Of a stretch of DNA of 64,000 nt, positions 1-12,642 are shown piece by piece. The notes under the pieces were generated by a model. It had not been told where the DNA came from. It did no database searches and worked only from the letters and a program-made list of their open reading frames with translations. Position 1 is the stretch's first letter. Every line of letters starts with the position of its first letter. Origin of the DNA: Brachypodium distachyon (lineage: Eukaryota > Streptophyta > Magnoliopsida > Poales > Poaceae); contig NC_016133.3 of NCBI RefSeq assembly GCF_000005505.3, positions 16,678,001 through 16,742,000 on the forward strand, given 5' to 3'. Both the position numbers and the translations under genes were made by a program.

Positions 1-3000
1 CGCACTCCGTAAATAGAGGATAGCTTATTGTAATTCCAGCCTAGAACACGTGCTATTGGCTTGAGAAGATATGCAGGTATTTTTATTTTAATCCGCCTGA
101 AACAAAATACCATAAGTAGTTTTATAATTGCTGGCAATATGTGCTATTGTAATAAGAAATATATCTATAGCTTTTTTGCTGTAGAAAGCTACACATTTTG
201 GGATTACAAGATGTGCCCTCTTAATTCATGGAAATATGTATACGCACAAGATAAAGATACGGAGTACCTACTTATTTAGTTAGATATATAATATCAAAGA
301 CTTGGGGTTTACAATCCCTGTTTTCTTGGGAGTGAGCATGCCTATATAGCTCACTTTGTTGGGGGGAGTGGATGTACAGTCCCACCACTTGGGTTCAAGT
401 CCTCGCGGATGTGAATTTATGTTCCTATTTATACCGTAGGAGGTCTCCCTTATAGTTTCCTTTAAAGAAAATTTTAAATTGTGGTTCAACTATTACGGAT
501 GAATGTGAGAATTGTTTGTCAACATTAGAAACATGTGCTTGCCAATCACATATGATTTGTCTTGATATCAATGTGATCTTTCAAAACTAGAATCTCTAGG
601 AGTATTTCAAAGGGCTAAGACACATTTGGATAAGTGGCTTCGTAATATTATAAAAAAATAAAGGTAAATATTACTCAATAATATTGTTCTTAGTTTGAGT
701 ATGCGAGAGAATAGAAAGAGCACCTTTTGAATCCAAGTTCTTCCAAAACAATATATATAAACCTCCACATATTCATTGGTTCCATATTGGTTATAAAGTA
801 GGCCTATATAGGAGAATAAATAAATAAAGACGTCATATCAACTATAATGATGAAAGTTACAATTATGAAGTTGAACTATAATTAAACTTATTTATACTTT
901 GCCTCCGCTTCTTGCTGCACCCGATTTTGTTGTGAGAGTTCTCTCGGCACAGATATGACCATTCACCACATTCTCGACATAAACAAAATCATCACTATTC
1001 TTGCCATCACCAATAATGAACTGCAAGAATATACATTGTCATTTATTTCAAATTATCTCTATATATATGTCACTAGTTCACAACCAATTGGATGACACTT
1101 AAGCCGGGGTTGATGCCTAGGGAATTTGTTTGGAAAATTAGAGTTTTTTTTTCATGATAGCTTGTAGGCTCCTATGTATTTGTGATGAATAACTTATAGG
1201 TGTGTGGATATGTATGACATAGATTGATAGAAAAATATATTATCTAAACCACATGTATTCCTTGATAGCTATAGTTTCTCTCACGCCCAAAGGATTATAC
1301 AGAAACATCACATAAGAAAACTAATGCTTGTCAATGTTTGAAACAACATGTTTTCATGCCTATCGACCAAAAATATCATCTAGCATTGTCATTTATATAA
1401 ACTCTATTTGGTTTAACTAACAATAATTCACTATCTTTTGGTTAGGTGTGTACAATTATTTTTCACACAAAAATGTGTATAGTGTGTTAGACAAGGGAAA
1501 TATTTTCAACATCTAATTACGTCAATAATTACTTCCATAGTGAGGGATGTAAGTAAACAATGTTATGTTGTATGTGAAAATTAATTTGAAATTCTGTTTT
1601 CAGTGAAATAATTTTATTATGTACAGTATAAACTCTTACCATCGTTCTTGCATATGAAACGATATATGGTACTAATATGTCACCGGGACCAAAAATGGTA
1701 CCGGGACGAATGCAACATGTTAGAAGCTCGTTTGTGTCATTGGCCTTCTTCACTAGCTTCTCTGCTTCTGCCTTAGTTTGTGTGTATGCGTCGGGAAACT
1801 AATTATAAACAAATCAAACAATTAGATATCCCACAAACTTTGTACTTACGTACTATGATATTTGTATAAATTAAGATAAAGGAACATTCAAGTACTAACG
1901 AAATAACAAGTTTCCCCCATAGAAATAACCTTGGGAGGTAAAACAGTTGAGTCTCTATCTGTGCAGCAAACAAGCTAGCCAGATCAATAATATAAATGAT
2001 GTGTGCATCAATTGATGATGATGAAGAGGCCGGGTACAACCTCCTTTTCGGAAAAAAGGAGAAAAAAAAAGCAAACAATCTGGCTAGCAATAAGACAGAT
2101 AAATAAAATCCTTGAGAAAAAATTAAGACGGATAAATTCACATGTGGAGCAACCTTATCTGGATACGGTATTGATTCATCTACGCCAAAGAGGCCATGTA
2201 CTCCATCGAATACAACAGCACTCGAACTAGTGTATATAAGCCTTTTAACCTTGCATGTCTTACAAGCATCGATGACATTCTTTGTCCCTGCAGTGTGCAC
2301 CAGGAAACAGGTAATTGAAGCAAAATGCTTATGAGTTAAATTAAACACACGCATGCATGATGACACCATATTGATCCAAATTACTATAAAAGGATGTACA
2401 CAATGATTAATTTTACGTGTACTGACCCTCAACATTGACCTTGTAATGGAGTTTGAAGCTGTTGTTGACAGGATCCGCCGCAGCCGTGTGGAAAACAACA
2501 TCCACCCCTTCGAAAGCTGTAGGAGGAGAAGATCATGGCAATTAATGACGTGCACCCAATCATTGCCCCACCATGAATTGCAATCTTGTACAGAGTCAGT
2601 CGAACCATGTAGAGTATGTACTATGTCACATGCATGATGCAGATGCACGCATGGGAGATTAATTTTTATGCTCCCAAAATAAGTGACGTGGATTTGTATA
2701 AATTACTCCCTCTGATCCTAAATTGTTGACTCAAATTTGTTCAAATATTGATGTATCTATTGTTAAAAAGCGTCTGGATACATGTAATATTTCGACAACA
2801 ATTTAGGATCGGAGGAAGTATTATACAAATTAAGTCACTTATTTTCGGACGGAGAGAGTATATGTGTTTGCTACCTGTACACACTGTGCAGACACTGGTA
2901 TTTAAACTATTAATAAAGATTATTGGAACTTCATCTTTATATGGTCCGTCATTGCTAATAATTAATGGCGGACGACTCTGGGAGTTACCCTTGGTAAGCA

Positions 3001-3214
3001 GGGCAAGGTCACAGACGTCGGCGGAGGCATACACCGCAATGCCGTCCCGGAGGGCGGCGCCGAGGAGCCCCTCCTTCTCCTCAGGCTCCAGGGCCGCCAC
3101 CGGGGCGAGGTCGGTGATCCGCACGCTCCACTCACCGGAGCGGAGCAACGCCGCCACCAGGTGTCTCGCCATGAACCCCCGTCCGCCAGTCACCGCGCAC
3201 ACCTTCTTCGCCAT
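1..3214 (-). CDS. 3-beta-hydroxysteroid dehydrogenase/decarboxylase-like, exons 1-7 (3' end outside window)
   Basis: NAD-dependent sterol enzyme of the plant 3beta-HSD/C4-decarboxylase family, which removes the C4 carboxyl during sterol synthesis at the ER. I built seven exons on the minus strand: 2989-3214, 2427-2516, 2154-2287, 1640-1798, 898-1020, 724-803 and 1-96. All boundaries are GT-AG and the phases agree, giving about 302 open codons. Exon 1 starts MAKKVCAVTGGRGFMAR, a Rossmann dinucleotide-binding motif. Exon 2 reads VDVVFHTAA and exon 3 has YTSSSAVVFDG. Exon 4 carries the catalytic YxxxK as YTQTK plus CIRPGTIFGPGD. Exon 5 has FVYVENVVNGH and exon 6 AYFITNMEP. Exon 7 runs off the left edge inside the IKIPAYLLKPIA stretch, so the C-terminal part (a reticulon-like membrane domain in some members) is not visible. 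The apparent stop just after exon 5 is intronic. Family assignment is strong; the exact sterol substrate is inferred. Confidence 0.85.
330..440. repeat. possible tRNA-derived SINE fragment
   Basis: Inside intron 6 of the dehydrogenase gene. GGTTCAAGTCC resembles a polymerase III B box, followed by a CGCGG...GTGAATTT context like that of Au-type plant SINEs. No convincing A box, poly-T/A tail or target duplication was found, so this is a degraded fragment at best. Confidence 0.3.
2671..2858. mobile_element. outer Stowaway-like MITE interrupted by a second MITE
   Basis: Imperfect terminal inverted repeats built on AAAATAAGTGAC at the left and GTCACTTATTTTCGG at the right, with a CGGACGGAGAGAG end followed by TA. 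The left end is degenerate. The element sits in intron 1 of the dehydrogenase gene and its centre is replaced by a complete second MITE. Confidence 0.6.
2706..2818. mobile_element. inner Stowaway-like MITE, 113 bp, with TA target duplication
   Basis: Starts CTCCCTCTGATCC and ends GGATCGGAGGAAG, with TA on both sides (2704-2705 and 2819-2820). Size, ends and TA duplication fit the Tc1/mariner-derived Stowaway MITEs common in grass introns. Related 113-bp copies occur at 23196, 41383, 48947 and 50023. Confidence 0.8.
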
Positions 3215-3270
3215 CTCGACTCATATGAACACTATATAACTCTATAAGTGCAAATCCTTGCTCATTTCCT

Positions 3271-3276
3271 TTTATA
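3271..3276 (-). promoter_or_regulatory. putative TATA box of the dehydrogenase gene
   Basis: On the minus strand the sequence reads TATAAAAGG about 57 bases upstream of the exon 1 ATG at 3214, a normal distance for a short plant 5' leader. This is motif and position only. Confidence 0.45.
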
Positions 3277-3279
3277 GGA

Positions 3280-3894
3280 TTTCAGGGGTGGATGCATGAT
3301 TGCATGTTACTAGCGCTGTGCCAACCGGCAACCGCACACCATAATGGCGGCATGGCGCTCTTCAAGTCTTGATTGCACTTCCATGCGTTCATTTATTAAG
3401 AGGGCCTCGCTCCCAGGGCAATTAATGGTTTGGTTATGCTTCACCATCTAAACAAATTAATCAGCACATGCTAGCTGTTTAGGATGCAACATTTGAAGAA
3501 GCCCGTAAATCCGTAATACGAATACAGTATATTTATATTCGAAATCAACGGTGTAAATTTACCAAGTATTTGAAAAATCAACATATAAAGATCGATTCTA
3601 GAAGAAGGCGCCCAGAAGAATAGCTAGAAGCCTAGAATCTAGCTAGATATCCGGCTAGGCGCTGCCTCCATCTGATGTCGGCGCCAATTAAACCCCGATC
3701 TCTGGAGGGTGTAGGCACCCATCGTGTCATGCATGTCCCCTGGCCTGCATTCATTTCATTTATCAATTCACATTTGGTAGCCAGAATACTGCACACGACA
3801 CCCAACAACATTCATATATATAATTACACCATAACGCATTTACGTACCCAAAATGTTTCTATAAATTGGAAGAAACACAATGCATTTATCCAAG
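3280..3894. other. intergenic spacer
   Basis: AT-rich DNA between the dehydrogenase promoter and the array relic. I see no coding frame with recognisable motifs and no clear repeat structure. It should include upstream regulatory DNA of the minus-strand gene. Confidence 0.5.
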
Positions 3895-4533
3895 GATTAG
3901 TAAGCAAAGAAAGAAACCCTTTTCTCGCTTTCTTTTGTTACACCATTGCCTTGGCGTGTTTAGGGAACGAACAATGGTTGATAAGACTGCCTTATCTTAG
4001 GTGTTCCACGTCATTTAGAAAAGACAACAAAACATGTTGTACAATGGGTTATCTCTTAGTCTTATATCTCAAAATTAATGTTTTGAAAATAAAATTAACT
4101 AAATAAATGCTAAGAAAAGGTGAAATCTAGTACAATGGAAAAATTGACTTATCTTTGACTTATCATTCTTGTAAAGAGATCATATCTTAATTAAGAGAAG
4201 GCTTCTGCCTTTTTTCGTTTCTTTCTCTTTCACGTCAGATTTTATTCTATGTGTCATCGGTAAGAGAAGGCTGACATCACCCCATTGTACACGCCCTTAT
4301 TTGTTCTACGAGTACCCTTGTCGTTTCATTGCTCCGAGTGGTGAGGAAGACCAATGTCTTTCGAAGTCAAGTATCTGGCCATGTGTGAATGCGGGGCCGT
4401 CCAGCTAGTTCCGTTGGTTTAACTAGATTTTGAAGCCTCATTATTTCCACGCTCTTGAACCATGAGATGAAGACATTAATCATGGCTATTTTGTTGAAAT
4501 AAACTATGAAACAAAAATACAAGATTAAAGAAA
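3895..4533. repeat. left remnant of a MATH-BTB array spacer unit
   Basis: The stretches 3895-3962 and 4297-4523 match 25174-25450 with many small differences. Shared phrases include GTCGTTTCATTGCTCCGAG and GGTTTAACTAGATTTTGA. The match is split here by a MITE (3963-4296) and stops at the TIR element starting at 4534. It resumes on the far side of the Gypsy element at 21264, so both were inserted into an existing array unit. Confidence 0.7.
3963..4296. mobile_element. Tourist-like (PIF/Harbinger) MITE, 334 bp
   Basis: Begins GGGAACGAACAATGG and ends CCCATTGTACACGCCC, imperfect inverted repeats of roughly 36 bp. A 3-bp TTA duplication flanks it (3960-3962 and 4297-4299), the target-site signature of PIF/Harbinger MITEs. 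The homologous array sequence near 25225 lacks it, which shows the empty site. Confidence 0.75.
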
Positions 4534-4619
4534 GAGTAAATTTCACAGAACCACAAGTTTTAAGTCAGTCTTCTCAACAAAGTTTTGAGACAGGCGTGAC
4601 CCACGTGTAGGAATACTGT

Positions 4620-5613
4620 TGTCGTACCACTGGCACCCGGGGTACCAGCGCTGCGCAACGCGTGGGCCCCGTCCCCGAGTTCCCGGGAAGGTTCCATCCC
4701 GGGCAGCGGCTACGAGCAGCCTGGCAAGCTACCAGCCCGGAAGGGCTAGCGGGGCTTCGGGGAATATTCCCGCCCGGGCACCTCTCGGGAAGCCGCTTCT
4801 CGGGGGGAGGTTTCCGGGTGCGTTGGGCCTGAGCACTTCCCGGGAAGCGACTTGCCGGGACGGGGGTTCCCGGGCGCAGGCCCCCGCCTCAAGGGTGGGG
4901 CCCAGTGAGCAGATCAACTGAGCCACGCGGGTGCGTGGTGGGCGTGGGGTGCGCGGCCCCACCGGGGCAAGGAGTAAGGTGCACGGCTCATTAAATGAGC
5001 CGACAGGAGGGGCGTTACCCGTCAAGATCATGCAAACAGTGGCTGTTCAATCCTCCTCTAGGGTTTTAGACCCCTAGCGCCGGAGGTGGCGTCCATGTGC
5101 GCCACCAGCTCATCTAGGGGGAGTTGTATGCCTCCCCGCTCGACACTTGTAGCCCATGCACCGTGGCACCTGTGGCATCCCCTTGGGAATAAAAGGAGGA
5201 CCTTCGCCAGCGGTCAAAGGGGTTGCTTGGGTCTTGGTTCCAGTTTCGGTTAGAGGTTCGGGGGTCACAGGCTCCAAGCTTTCAAGGGTTGGTTCAGGGT
5301 AGCAAGTAGCGTTCGCAAGGGAAGAGAGAGAGCCCGGGGACCCTCCCCCGGCAGGTTGTAAACACTTGATCCATAATCAATACTAGCTCAGACAAGCAGG
5401 ACGTAGGGTTTTACACCTCCGGGTGGCCCGAACCAGGGTAAAAACGTGCGTGCATGTGTTCTTTGATTAGCACCACCCCTAGTACATCACTTTGCCGGCC
5501 CCGCAGGGCCCATCGCCGTGCCGGCGGTCGCCGGGGCGAACCTCGACGCCCCTGCCGAACCTAAAAGGGGCCGTGGCCACACGCCCCCGGTATCGGAGCA
5601 CCGTGCGACGACA
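4620..5613 (+). repeat. 5' LTR of the Tat/Gypsy element
   Basis: Runs from TGTCGTACCACTGG to GTGCGACGACA (TG...CA ends). A weak TATA-like AATAAAAGG lies near 5189, where the 3' LTR has TATAAAAGG. At 994 bp it is about 190 bp longer than the 3' LTR, because the 3' LTR lacks most of the segment equivalent to about 4827-5045. Confidence 0.9.
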
Positions 5614-5615
5614 TC

Positions 5616-5633
5616 TGGCGCGCCAGGTAGGGG
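5616..5633 (+). other. primer-binding site
   Basis: TGGCGCGCCAGGTAGGGG starts two bases after the LTR end. Such sites begin TGG, complementary to the CCA tail of a tRNA primer. I cannot name the tRNA with confidence. Confidence 0.7.
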
Positions 5634-5721
5634 GCGCGGGAGTAGAGCTCGCCGGTGATCGCCGGCAGCAGCGTTTGCATCGACGTCGGCTTCGCCTTCT
5701 TTGCCAACGAGACCAGCCACC

Positions 5722-8275
5722 ATGCCCCCCAAGCGGGCTGGTGATCCTCGGATAGACTCGCGTGAGGCCCCAGCGGCACTCACGCGGTCGCACGACGTGC
5801 GACCCGAGTCAGGGGCTCAGGAGAACCCCAAGCCCTCGAGAGTGCAGCAATCACAGCTGTCTCCCCCGCCTCCTCGGCTGTCTGCGGACAATCGGCCGAG
5901 GGGACCGGCTGCCCCCAGCGGCGGGGCCAGTCACGCGAGCGGGCATGGTGCCGCTCGCGCCGGCCAGCGAGTTGAGTCGCGGGTCGAGGATGCGCAGCGA
6001 TAGCGGCACCAGGAACATACCGCGTCGCGAGCGACCCTCGGGGGCTCGCACCGGGAGGCGTCCGGGGCCAGAGCGGGAAGCAGTCGCTCTGGAAATCGGC
6101 TACTCCCCGCACGAACCCCGGCGGAAGCCATCATCGCCGCGCGCGTCATGGTGCGGTATGAGCCGCAGCAAGGCACGCCGGCGCACGAGACGTGGGGCGA
6201 GGAGTTAGACGCGCTCCTCGCTCTGGCCGCCCAGCAGCCGCAAGGCGAGGGCGCCCCGGTAGGCTCCGGCCACGGGCAGAACCCGGAGCGCGGAGACGTG
6301 CCGCCCGCCTTGCGACAAAGGGAGAACCCTCCCCCTCTGCAGGGAGGCCAAGGAGACAGGGGCCCGGAGGGGTCCTCGAACTCGTCGCCCACCATTCCAG
6401 GGGGTGACGCGCGCGGCATCTTGAATGCCCGCTAGCAAGAGGATCTGCGCCCGCGCTTGGAGCGCCGGCGCAGGCGCGAGGTTGAGCGCCAACGCCCAAA
6501 GGAGCAGGAGGATGCTCCCATGGGCCCCGAGGACGAATGCACCGCGTTCACATGTGAGTTGCGGCGGGTGACGTGGCCCCGTAAGTTCCGAGCGCCCGCG
6601 CTTGGCACGTACGACGGGGCCGCCAACCCCAATGATTTCCTCCTGACCTACACGTTGGGGATGCATGCCATCAACGCCGATGACAAGGTCAGGGCCAACT
6701 GGTTCCCAATGGTCCTGAAAGGATCAGCACGAACCTGGCTACTCAACCTGCCCACCGGGTCCATCGCCACTCGGGCGGACCTACGCGAGCAGTTTGTGAG
6801 CGCATTCCAGGGCGGCTATAAGCGCCCGGGAACCATGCCGGAGCTGCACAATATTGTGCAGAAGCCGCGAGAGACGTTGCGGGCTTTCGTCAACCGCTTC
6901 TCCAATCTCTCCTATTCCATCCCGGAGGCGGAACGCCATCATCAACACCTTCTCCATCAACGTCCGCGATCCCAAGACGCGCGAGAAGCTGAGCACGCAT
7001 CGGATCTGGACGACGCAGGATCTGTACGCCTTGGCGCACAAGTGTGCCATGGCCGAGGAAGGGCACCTAGCGCCTGAGCTAGCAGCTAAGGCTGCCGCGA
7101 TCCCTGGCGAGGGTTCGCAGAAGAAGGGCTCCCGCAAGCGCAGCGGGAAGCAAGTTCTCACTGCGGACTCGGGGGCTCCTGCCGCGAGGCCTGCGAAGAA
7201 GGCCTCGCCGGGTGGCGGGTCCGGTGGCAAGCAGGGCGACGTGCCCCGCTGCCCCATCCACAGCAACTCCACCCACGACGCGCAGAACTGCCGTGTTCTG
7301 CAGGGGATCAAGCAGCGGCAGGAGCAGCGCCATGAGGAGCGCCGCGCTGTCGGTGCCTGCTTCAACTGCGGCGACATCGGGCATCTCTCCCGAGACTGCC
7401 CCAACGACCCCCGAGCGGGGCCGAGGCTGGCTGGCGGCGGTGCCGCTAGGGACGAACCCCAAGGGGGGCGCGGTCAGCCGCGCGCTGGGCGGGAACGCCC
7501 ACCCCGGGGACGCGACAGGGCACGCGCTGAGGAGCAGCGCGAGTTCGACTGCACTGGCAGCGACGAGCCGGGCTTCCAGGAGCCTCGCGGCGTCGCCTGC
7601 ATCCATGGGGGAGCTTACGCTCTCCCATCCCACGCCGCGGTGAAGCGCCTCACCCGCGACGTGTGCGCACTGTTGCCGGACGTGGAGCCGCAACAACCGC
7701 TGAGGTGGTCGCACGTGCCGATCACCTTCAGCGCCGACGATCACCAAGCGCGGCAGCTGGGTTCGGGGGTAATACCTTTCGTCATCTCGCCAATCATTAG
7801 CAATATGACGGTGACCAAGGTGCTAGTGGACAACGGGGCGGGGCTTAACCTCCTGTCCGCCAAGCTGGTGGAGAAACTCCAGTTGCCGGTAGAGCAGCTG
7901 AAGCCCACCGACCCGTTCCGGGGGGTGAACCCCGGGATCGTGCGCCCGCTGGAGCGCATCACGCTGCCGGTCACCGTCGGGTCCCGGGAAGCGTTCAGGA
8001 CCGAACACATAGTGTTCGATGTGGCACACACCCCGTTGCCCTACAACGGGATCCTTGGTCGGCCAGCGCTGATCAAGTTCATGGCGGCTACACATTGCAC
8101 TTATGGCGTGATGAAGATGTCGTCCGTGTATGGAGTCCTCTCCATCAGGCGCGACCTCAAGGACGCGGCCTGGTGCGTTGCCGAGGTCGTCAGGGTTGCT
8201 GCCGCAGCTGACGCCGGCGACGAAGACGCTGCCGGAGACGACAGCTTGTCGGGCGATGCCCCGGCAACGAAGTAA
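5722..8275 (+). pseudogene. gag and protease region, broken
   Basis: The frame starts MPPKRAGDP at 5722 and contains TAG stops at 6001 and 6433. The capsid-like part (about 6570-6930) has the typical YTLGMHAINADDKVRANWF and SARTWLLNLP blocks. A frameshift near 6930 moves it to the frame ending at 8275. That frame holds one CCHC knuckle, CFNCGDIGHLSRDC (about 7358-7399), and an aspartic protease segment VLVDNGAGLNLLS near 7822. The active-site triplet reads D-N-G where D-[ST]-G is the classical form. Nucleocapsid and protease identities are clear, and the gene is defective. Confidence 0.85.
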
Positions 8276-8482
8276 GTCCGTGCTACCCCGCAAGAGCTTA
8301 CCGGGGGACGTGCAGGCTCGAGCTTGCGCCCCGGCAAGGGGCAGAAGCTCCGGGAGGAGGCCGCCAAGGCGAAGAAGCTGCCCCTCCAGGCCGGCGACAA
8401 GGAACGCACCGTCACCGTCGGTGCGAACCTTCCCGCCGAATAGGAAGGCGCCCTCATCACCTTCCTCCGGGATAATGCCGAC

Positions 8483-9996
8483 GTGTTCGCTTGGGAACCG
8501 TCGGATCTTCCTGGAGTCCCCAGGGAGGTGATTCAGCATCGGCTCGCGGTGCGCCCGGACACGCGCCCCGTCAACCAGAAAATCCGGCGGCAAGCACAAG
8601 AGCGTAAAGATTTCATCAAGCAGGAGGTGGACAAACTCAAGGCTGCCGGAGCGATCAGGGAAGTTCTGTACCCCACTTGGCTGGCTAACCCTGTAGTAGT
8701 ACCTAAAGCAGGGAATAAGCTTCTCATGTGTGTAGATTTTACTGATCTTAATCGTGCATGCCCCAAGGATCCCTTCCCTGTACCCCGTGTTGATCAAATA
8801 GTTGATTCTACCGCTGGTTGTGACTTGCTGAGTTTCCTGGATGCTTTCTCCGGCTACCATCAAATTAAGATGGTGGTCGAAGATGAGGAAAAGACAACGT
8901 TCATCACCCCGGTTGGCTGTTATTGTTATACATGCATGTCTTTCGGGTTGAAGAACGCGGGCTCCACATTCCAGCGCGCCTTGCGCGAATGTTTGGGGGC
9001 CCAGCTAGGCCGCAACGTGGAGGCCTACATGGATGACATCGTCATCAAGTCAAAGCGCGGGGACTCGCTGATTGATGACCTGCGGGAGACGTTTGATAAC
9101 CTCCGCAAGATCAAGCTCAAGCTAAACCCCGAAAAGTGCACCTTCGGTGTCAACTCCGGCAGCTTCTGAGTTTCTTGGTTTCACACAGGGGGATACAGGC
9201 CAACCCGAGCAAAATAGAGGCCATCGAGAAGATGGAGGCCCCCCGCAAGGTGAAGGACGTCCAGCGCCTCAACGGCTGCGTTGCCGCGCTGGGACGATTC
9301 ATCTCCAGGCTGGGCGAACGCGCCCTGCCTTTCTTCAAGGTGATGAAGAAGAAGGGTCCGGTTGACTGGACTCCTGAGGCCGAGGCTGCGTTCCGGGAAC
9401 TCAAACAGTACCTGAGATTGCCGCCCGTCCTCGTCGCCCCCAAGCCGGGCGAGCCGCTGCTACTCTATCTAGCAGCGACCGACCAGGTGGTCAGCTCGGT
9501 GCTGGTTGTCGAGAGGGAGGAAGATGTCCCGGGGACTGAGGCTCCGGGGCAGGGGGCTGAGCAGCCCCCGGCAACCACCTCGGACTCGGGGACCACCCCT
9601 GAGTCAGCAACCTCGGCACCGTGGAAGCGGTTGGTGCATCACCCGGTGTACTTCGTTAGTACGGTGCTGCGCGACGCGAGGACGAGGTACCCGCAAGTAC
9701 AGAAGCTCTTTCCGGGGATTCTCCTTGCGTCACACAAGCTGCGCCACTACTTTCAGGCGCACCGCGTCACGGTGGTGTCGGGATTCTGCCTTGAGCGGGC
9801 CCTCATCAACCGTGAAGCCACCGGGAGGGTGGCCGAGTGGAGGATGGAGTTGTTGGAGTTCGACCTCCAATTCGGCAACTCCAAAAGCATCAAGAGTACG
9901 GCCTTGGCGGACTTCGTCGCGGAATGGACGTCTACGAGCGTGGAAGATAATGAACCGGAGACAAGCCTGCCCGGCAAGCTGGACGAAGACCACTAG
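8483..9996 (+). pseudogene. reverse transcriptase and first RNase H, frameshifted
   Basis: The RT palm and fingers are well preserved: VCVDFTDLNRACPKDPFP-like block, LDAFSGYHQI, SFGLKNAGSTFQR and the catalytic YMDD at about 9025-9036. A frameshift near 9150 separates RT from the thumb/RNase H part, which contains ANPSKIEAIEKM, FFKVMKKKGPVDWTPEAE and HHPVYFVSTVL, ending with a TAG at 9994. The 8276-8482 link between protease and RT is out of frame. These domains make element DNA from RNA; here they cannot be made as one protein. Confidence 0.88.
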
Positions 9997-10395
9997 GTCC
10001 TCTACTTTGACGGCGCGTTCAGTCTTCAAGGAGCAGGCGCCGGGGTCGTCATCGAGTCACCGACAGGGGACCAGTTGAGGTTCGCTGTCCAACTCGACTT
10101 CGCGAACTCCACCAACAACATGGCGGAGTACGAGGGCTTGCTCGCCGGGTTGTGGGCGGCGGTCGCCCTCGACATCAAGCGCCTAGTCGTTCGCGGGGAT
10201 TCCTAGCTCGTGATCAACCAGGTGAACAAGGACTACGACTGCCCGCAGATGGCACCGTACGTGGAGGAGGTCCGCAAGCTAGAACGAAAGTTCAAGGGTT
10301 TGCGTTTCGAGCACGTCAAGCGGAAGGATAACTTCGCTGCTGACGAGCTGGCCAAGATGGCAGCAGAGCGCCGGAAACCTCCGGCGGGGGTGTTC
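9995..10395 (+). pseudogene. second (archaeal-type) RNase H domain, one internal stop
   Basis: YFDGAFSLQGAGAGVV, NNMAEYEGLLAGL and a downstream DNFAADELAKMA give the D-E-D layout of an RNase H fold lying after the RT-linked one. A TAG interrupts it at 10204 just after GDS. Dual RNase H is known from Tat-lineage Gypsy elements. Confidence 0.75.
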
Positions 10396-12642
10396 TGTCA
10401 GAAGCAAGCGGCTCCTTCAATCGCCCCCCAGCCGGCTACCGGGGACACCCGAAGGAACCCCTGCAGCAGCAGGGGTCCATGCCGCCGACACAGCGGCATG
10501 CGTTGGCAGGGAGATCCCTCCCTGGGCGGACGAGATCGCCCACTACTTGAAAGGAGGGGCTCTCCCGGAAGATGACGTCGCCACGGAACGAGTAGCGCGG
10601 CAAGCCAAGATGTACACTGTAGTGGACGGGAACCTCTACCGCAGGCGTGCAAACGGTGTCAAGCTCATCTGCGTGCCACAAGATGAAGGGCGCGCACTGT
10701 TGGAGAAGATACACTGAGGAACATGTTCACACCATGTAGCCTCCCGGGCTTTAGCCGGCAAGGCGTTTCGGCACGGCTTCTACTGGCCACGGCCCTGGCC
10801 GACGCGGAGCGGCTGGTGAGGATGTGCGAAGCGTGCCAGTTTCACTCGAAGAAGAGCAACCAACCGGCACAGGCCCTGCATGTCATCCCTTCCTCATGGC
10901 CGTTCGTGGTCTGGGGGCTCGACATCGTCGGCAAGCTGCCGAGAGCGGTTGGCGGTTACGAATATTTGTTCGTAGCCATCGACAAGTTCTCCAAGTGGGC
11001 AGAGGTGGAACCAGTGCGGAAGGTGACCGCCCAGGCGGCCATCAAGTTCTTCAAAAGCATTATGTGCCGGTTTGGTGTGCCTAACGGCATTATCACCGAC
11101 AACGGCACGCAGTTCATAAGTGCAGCGTTCCAGGTCTATTGCGAAGGCATGGGCAGTAAGTTGCCCTTTGCGTCCGTGGTTCATCCAAGGAGTAACGGAC
11201 AGGCGGAGCGAGCTAACGCAGAAGTGCTGCGGGGGCTCAAGACGAGAACCTTTGACAAGCTCAAAGGCCACGGGAAACACTGGGTCGAAGAACTCCAGCC
11301 CGTGCTGTGGTCCATCCGGACCACACCTCGTCGGGCAACGGGCGAAACTCCTTTCGCCCTTGTCTACGGGGCAGAAGCGGTGCTGCCCCTCGAGCTCAAG
11401 CATGGATCTCCCCGGGTACGCGCGTACGGCAACACCAGCCAACACGAGCAAAGGGCCGACGATCTAAATGTTGGAAATATGCCCTAGAGGCAATAATAAA
11501 TTTGTTATTATCATATTTCATTGTTCTTGATAAATGTTTATTGCCCATGCTATAATTGTATTGATTGGAAACTCAAATACATGTGTGGATAAATAAACAA
11601 ATACCGTGTCCCTAATACGCCTCTACTAGATTAGCTCGTTGATTAAAGATGGTTAAGGTTTCCTAACCATAGACATGTGTTGTCATTTAATAACGAGATC
11701 ATATCATTAGGAGAATGATGTGATGGACAGACCCAAACCTAAACATAGCTTTTGATCGTGTCACTTAAGTTTAAGTTGCTTATGTTTTATTATGTCAAGT
11801 ATTATTTCTTTAGACCATGAGATCATGCCACTCCCTAGTACCGGAAGAATACTTTGTGGGCATCAACCGTCATCTCGTAACTGGGTGATCATAAAGGTGT
11901 TTTTCAGGTATCCCAGAAGGTGCTTGTTGGGTTGTATGGATCAAGACTGGGATTTGTCACTCCTTGTGACGGAGAGATATCTCTGGGCCCTCTCGGTAAT
12001 ATAACATCCTAATGAGCTTGCAAGCATGCGACTAATGTGTTTAGTTGCGGGGGTATTATATTACGGAACGAGTAAAGAGAACTTGCCGGTAACGAGATTA
12101 AACTAGGTATGGCGATACCGACGATCAAATCTCGGGCAAGTAATATATCGCGAGACAAAGAGAATTGGATACTGGATTAATTGAATCCTCGACATAGTGG
12201 TTCAACCGATGAGATCTTCGTGGAATATGTGGGAACTATTATGGACATCCAGGTCCCGCTATTGGTTATTGATATTTGATCATGTCCACATGTTCTCGAA
12301 CCCGTAGGGTCACACACTTAACGTTTCATGTTGCTTGGGTTAGATGAGATAAATGATGATGATATCGAATTATGATTCGGAGTCTTGGATGGGATCCTAG
12401 ACGCAACGAGGAGCTCTGGAATGTTCCGGAGATAAAGATTTATATATGGAAAGTTGTTTTCAGGGTTTTGGAAAGTTTGGAATATTTCCCGGTTTTGACC
12501 GGGAAGCTTCTAGAAGGTTCCGGAGGGATCCGGAGGGTTCCACCTTGAGGCCCACCTATCCCTGGGCTAAATGGGCCTGTGAGGGAGCACCCTGGCCTTA
12601 ATGGGCCGAGGGGCTAGCCCACAGGGCCCATGCGGCCAGGAG

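Noticed and set aside
370..400. Possible tRNA gene from a GGTTCAAGTCC box
   Set aside because: No cloverleaf, no A box at the right distance and no acceptor stem; a SINE fragment is the most that can be supported.
892..897. Apparent stop codon ending the dehydrogenase reading frame after GGK
   Set aside because: The frame reaches AAA followed by GTATAA, a splice donor. Exons at 724-803 and 1-96 continue the protein in phase, so the gene is not truncated there.
10894..11451. Long minus-strand open frame opposite the integrase
   Set aside because: It is antisense to well-preserved integrase motifs and has no domain of its own; GC-rich third positions keep the opposite strand open.
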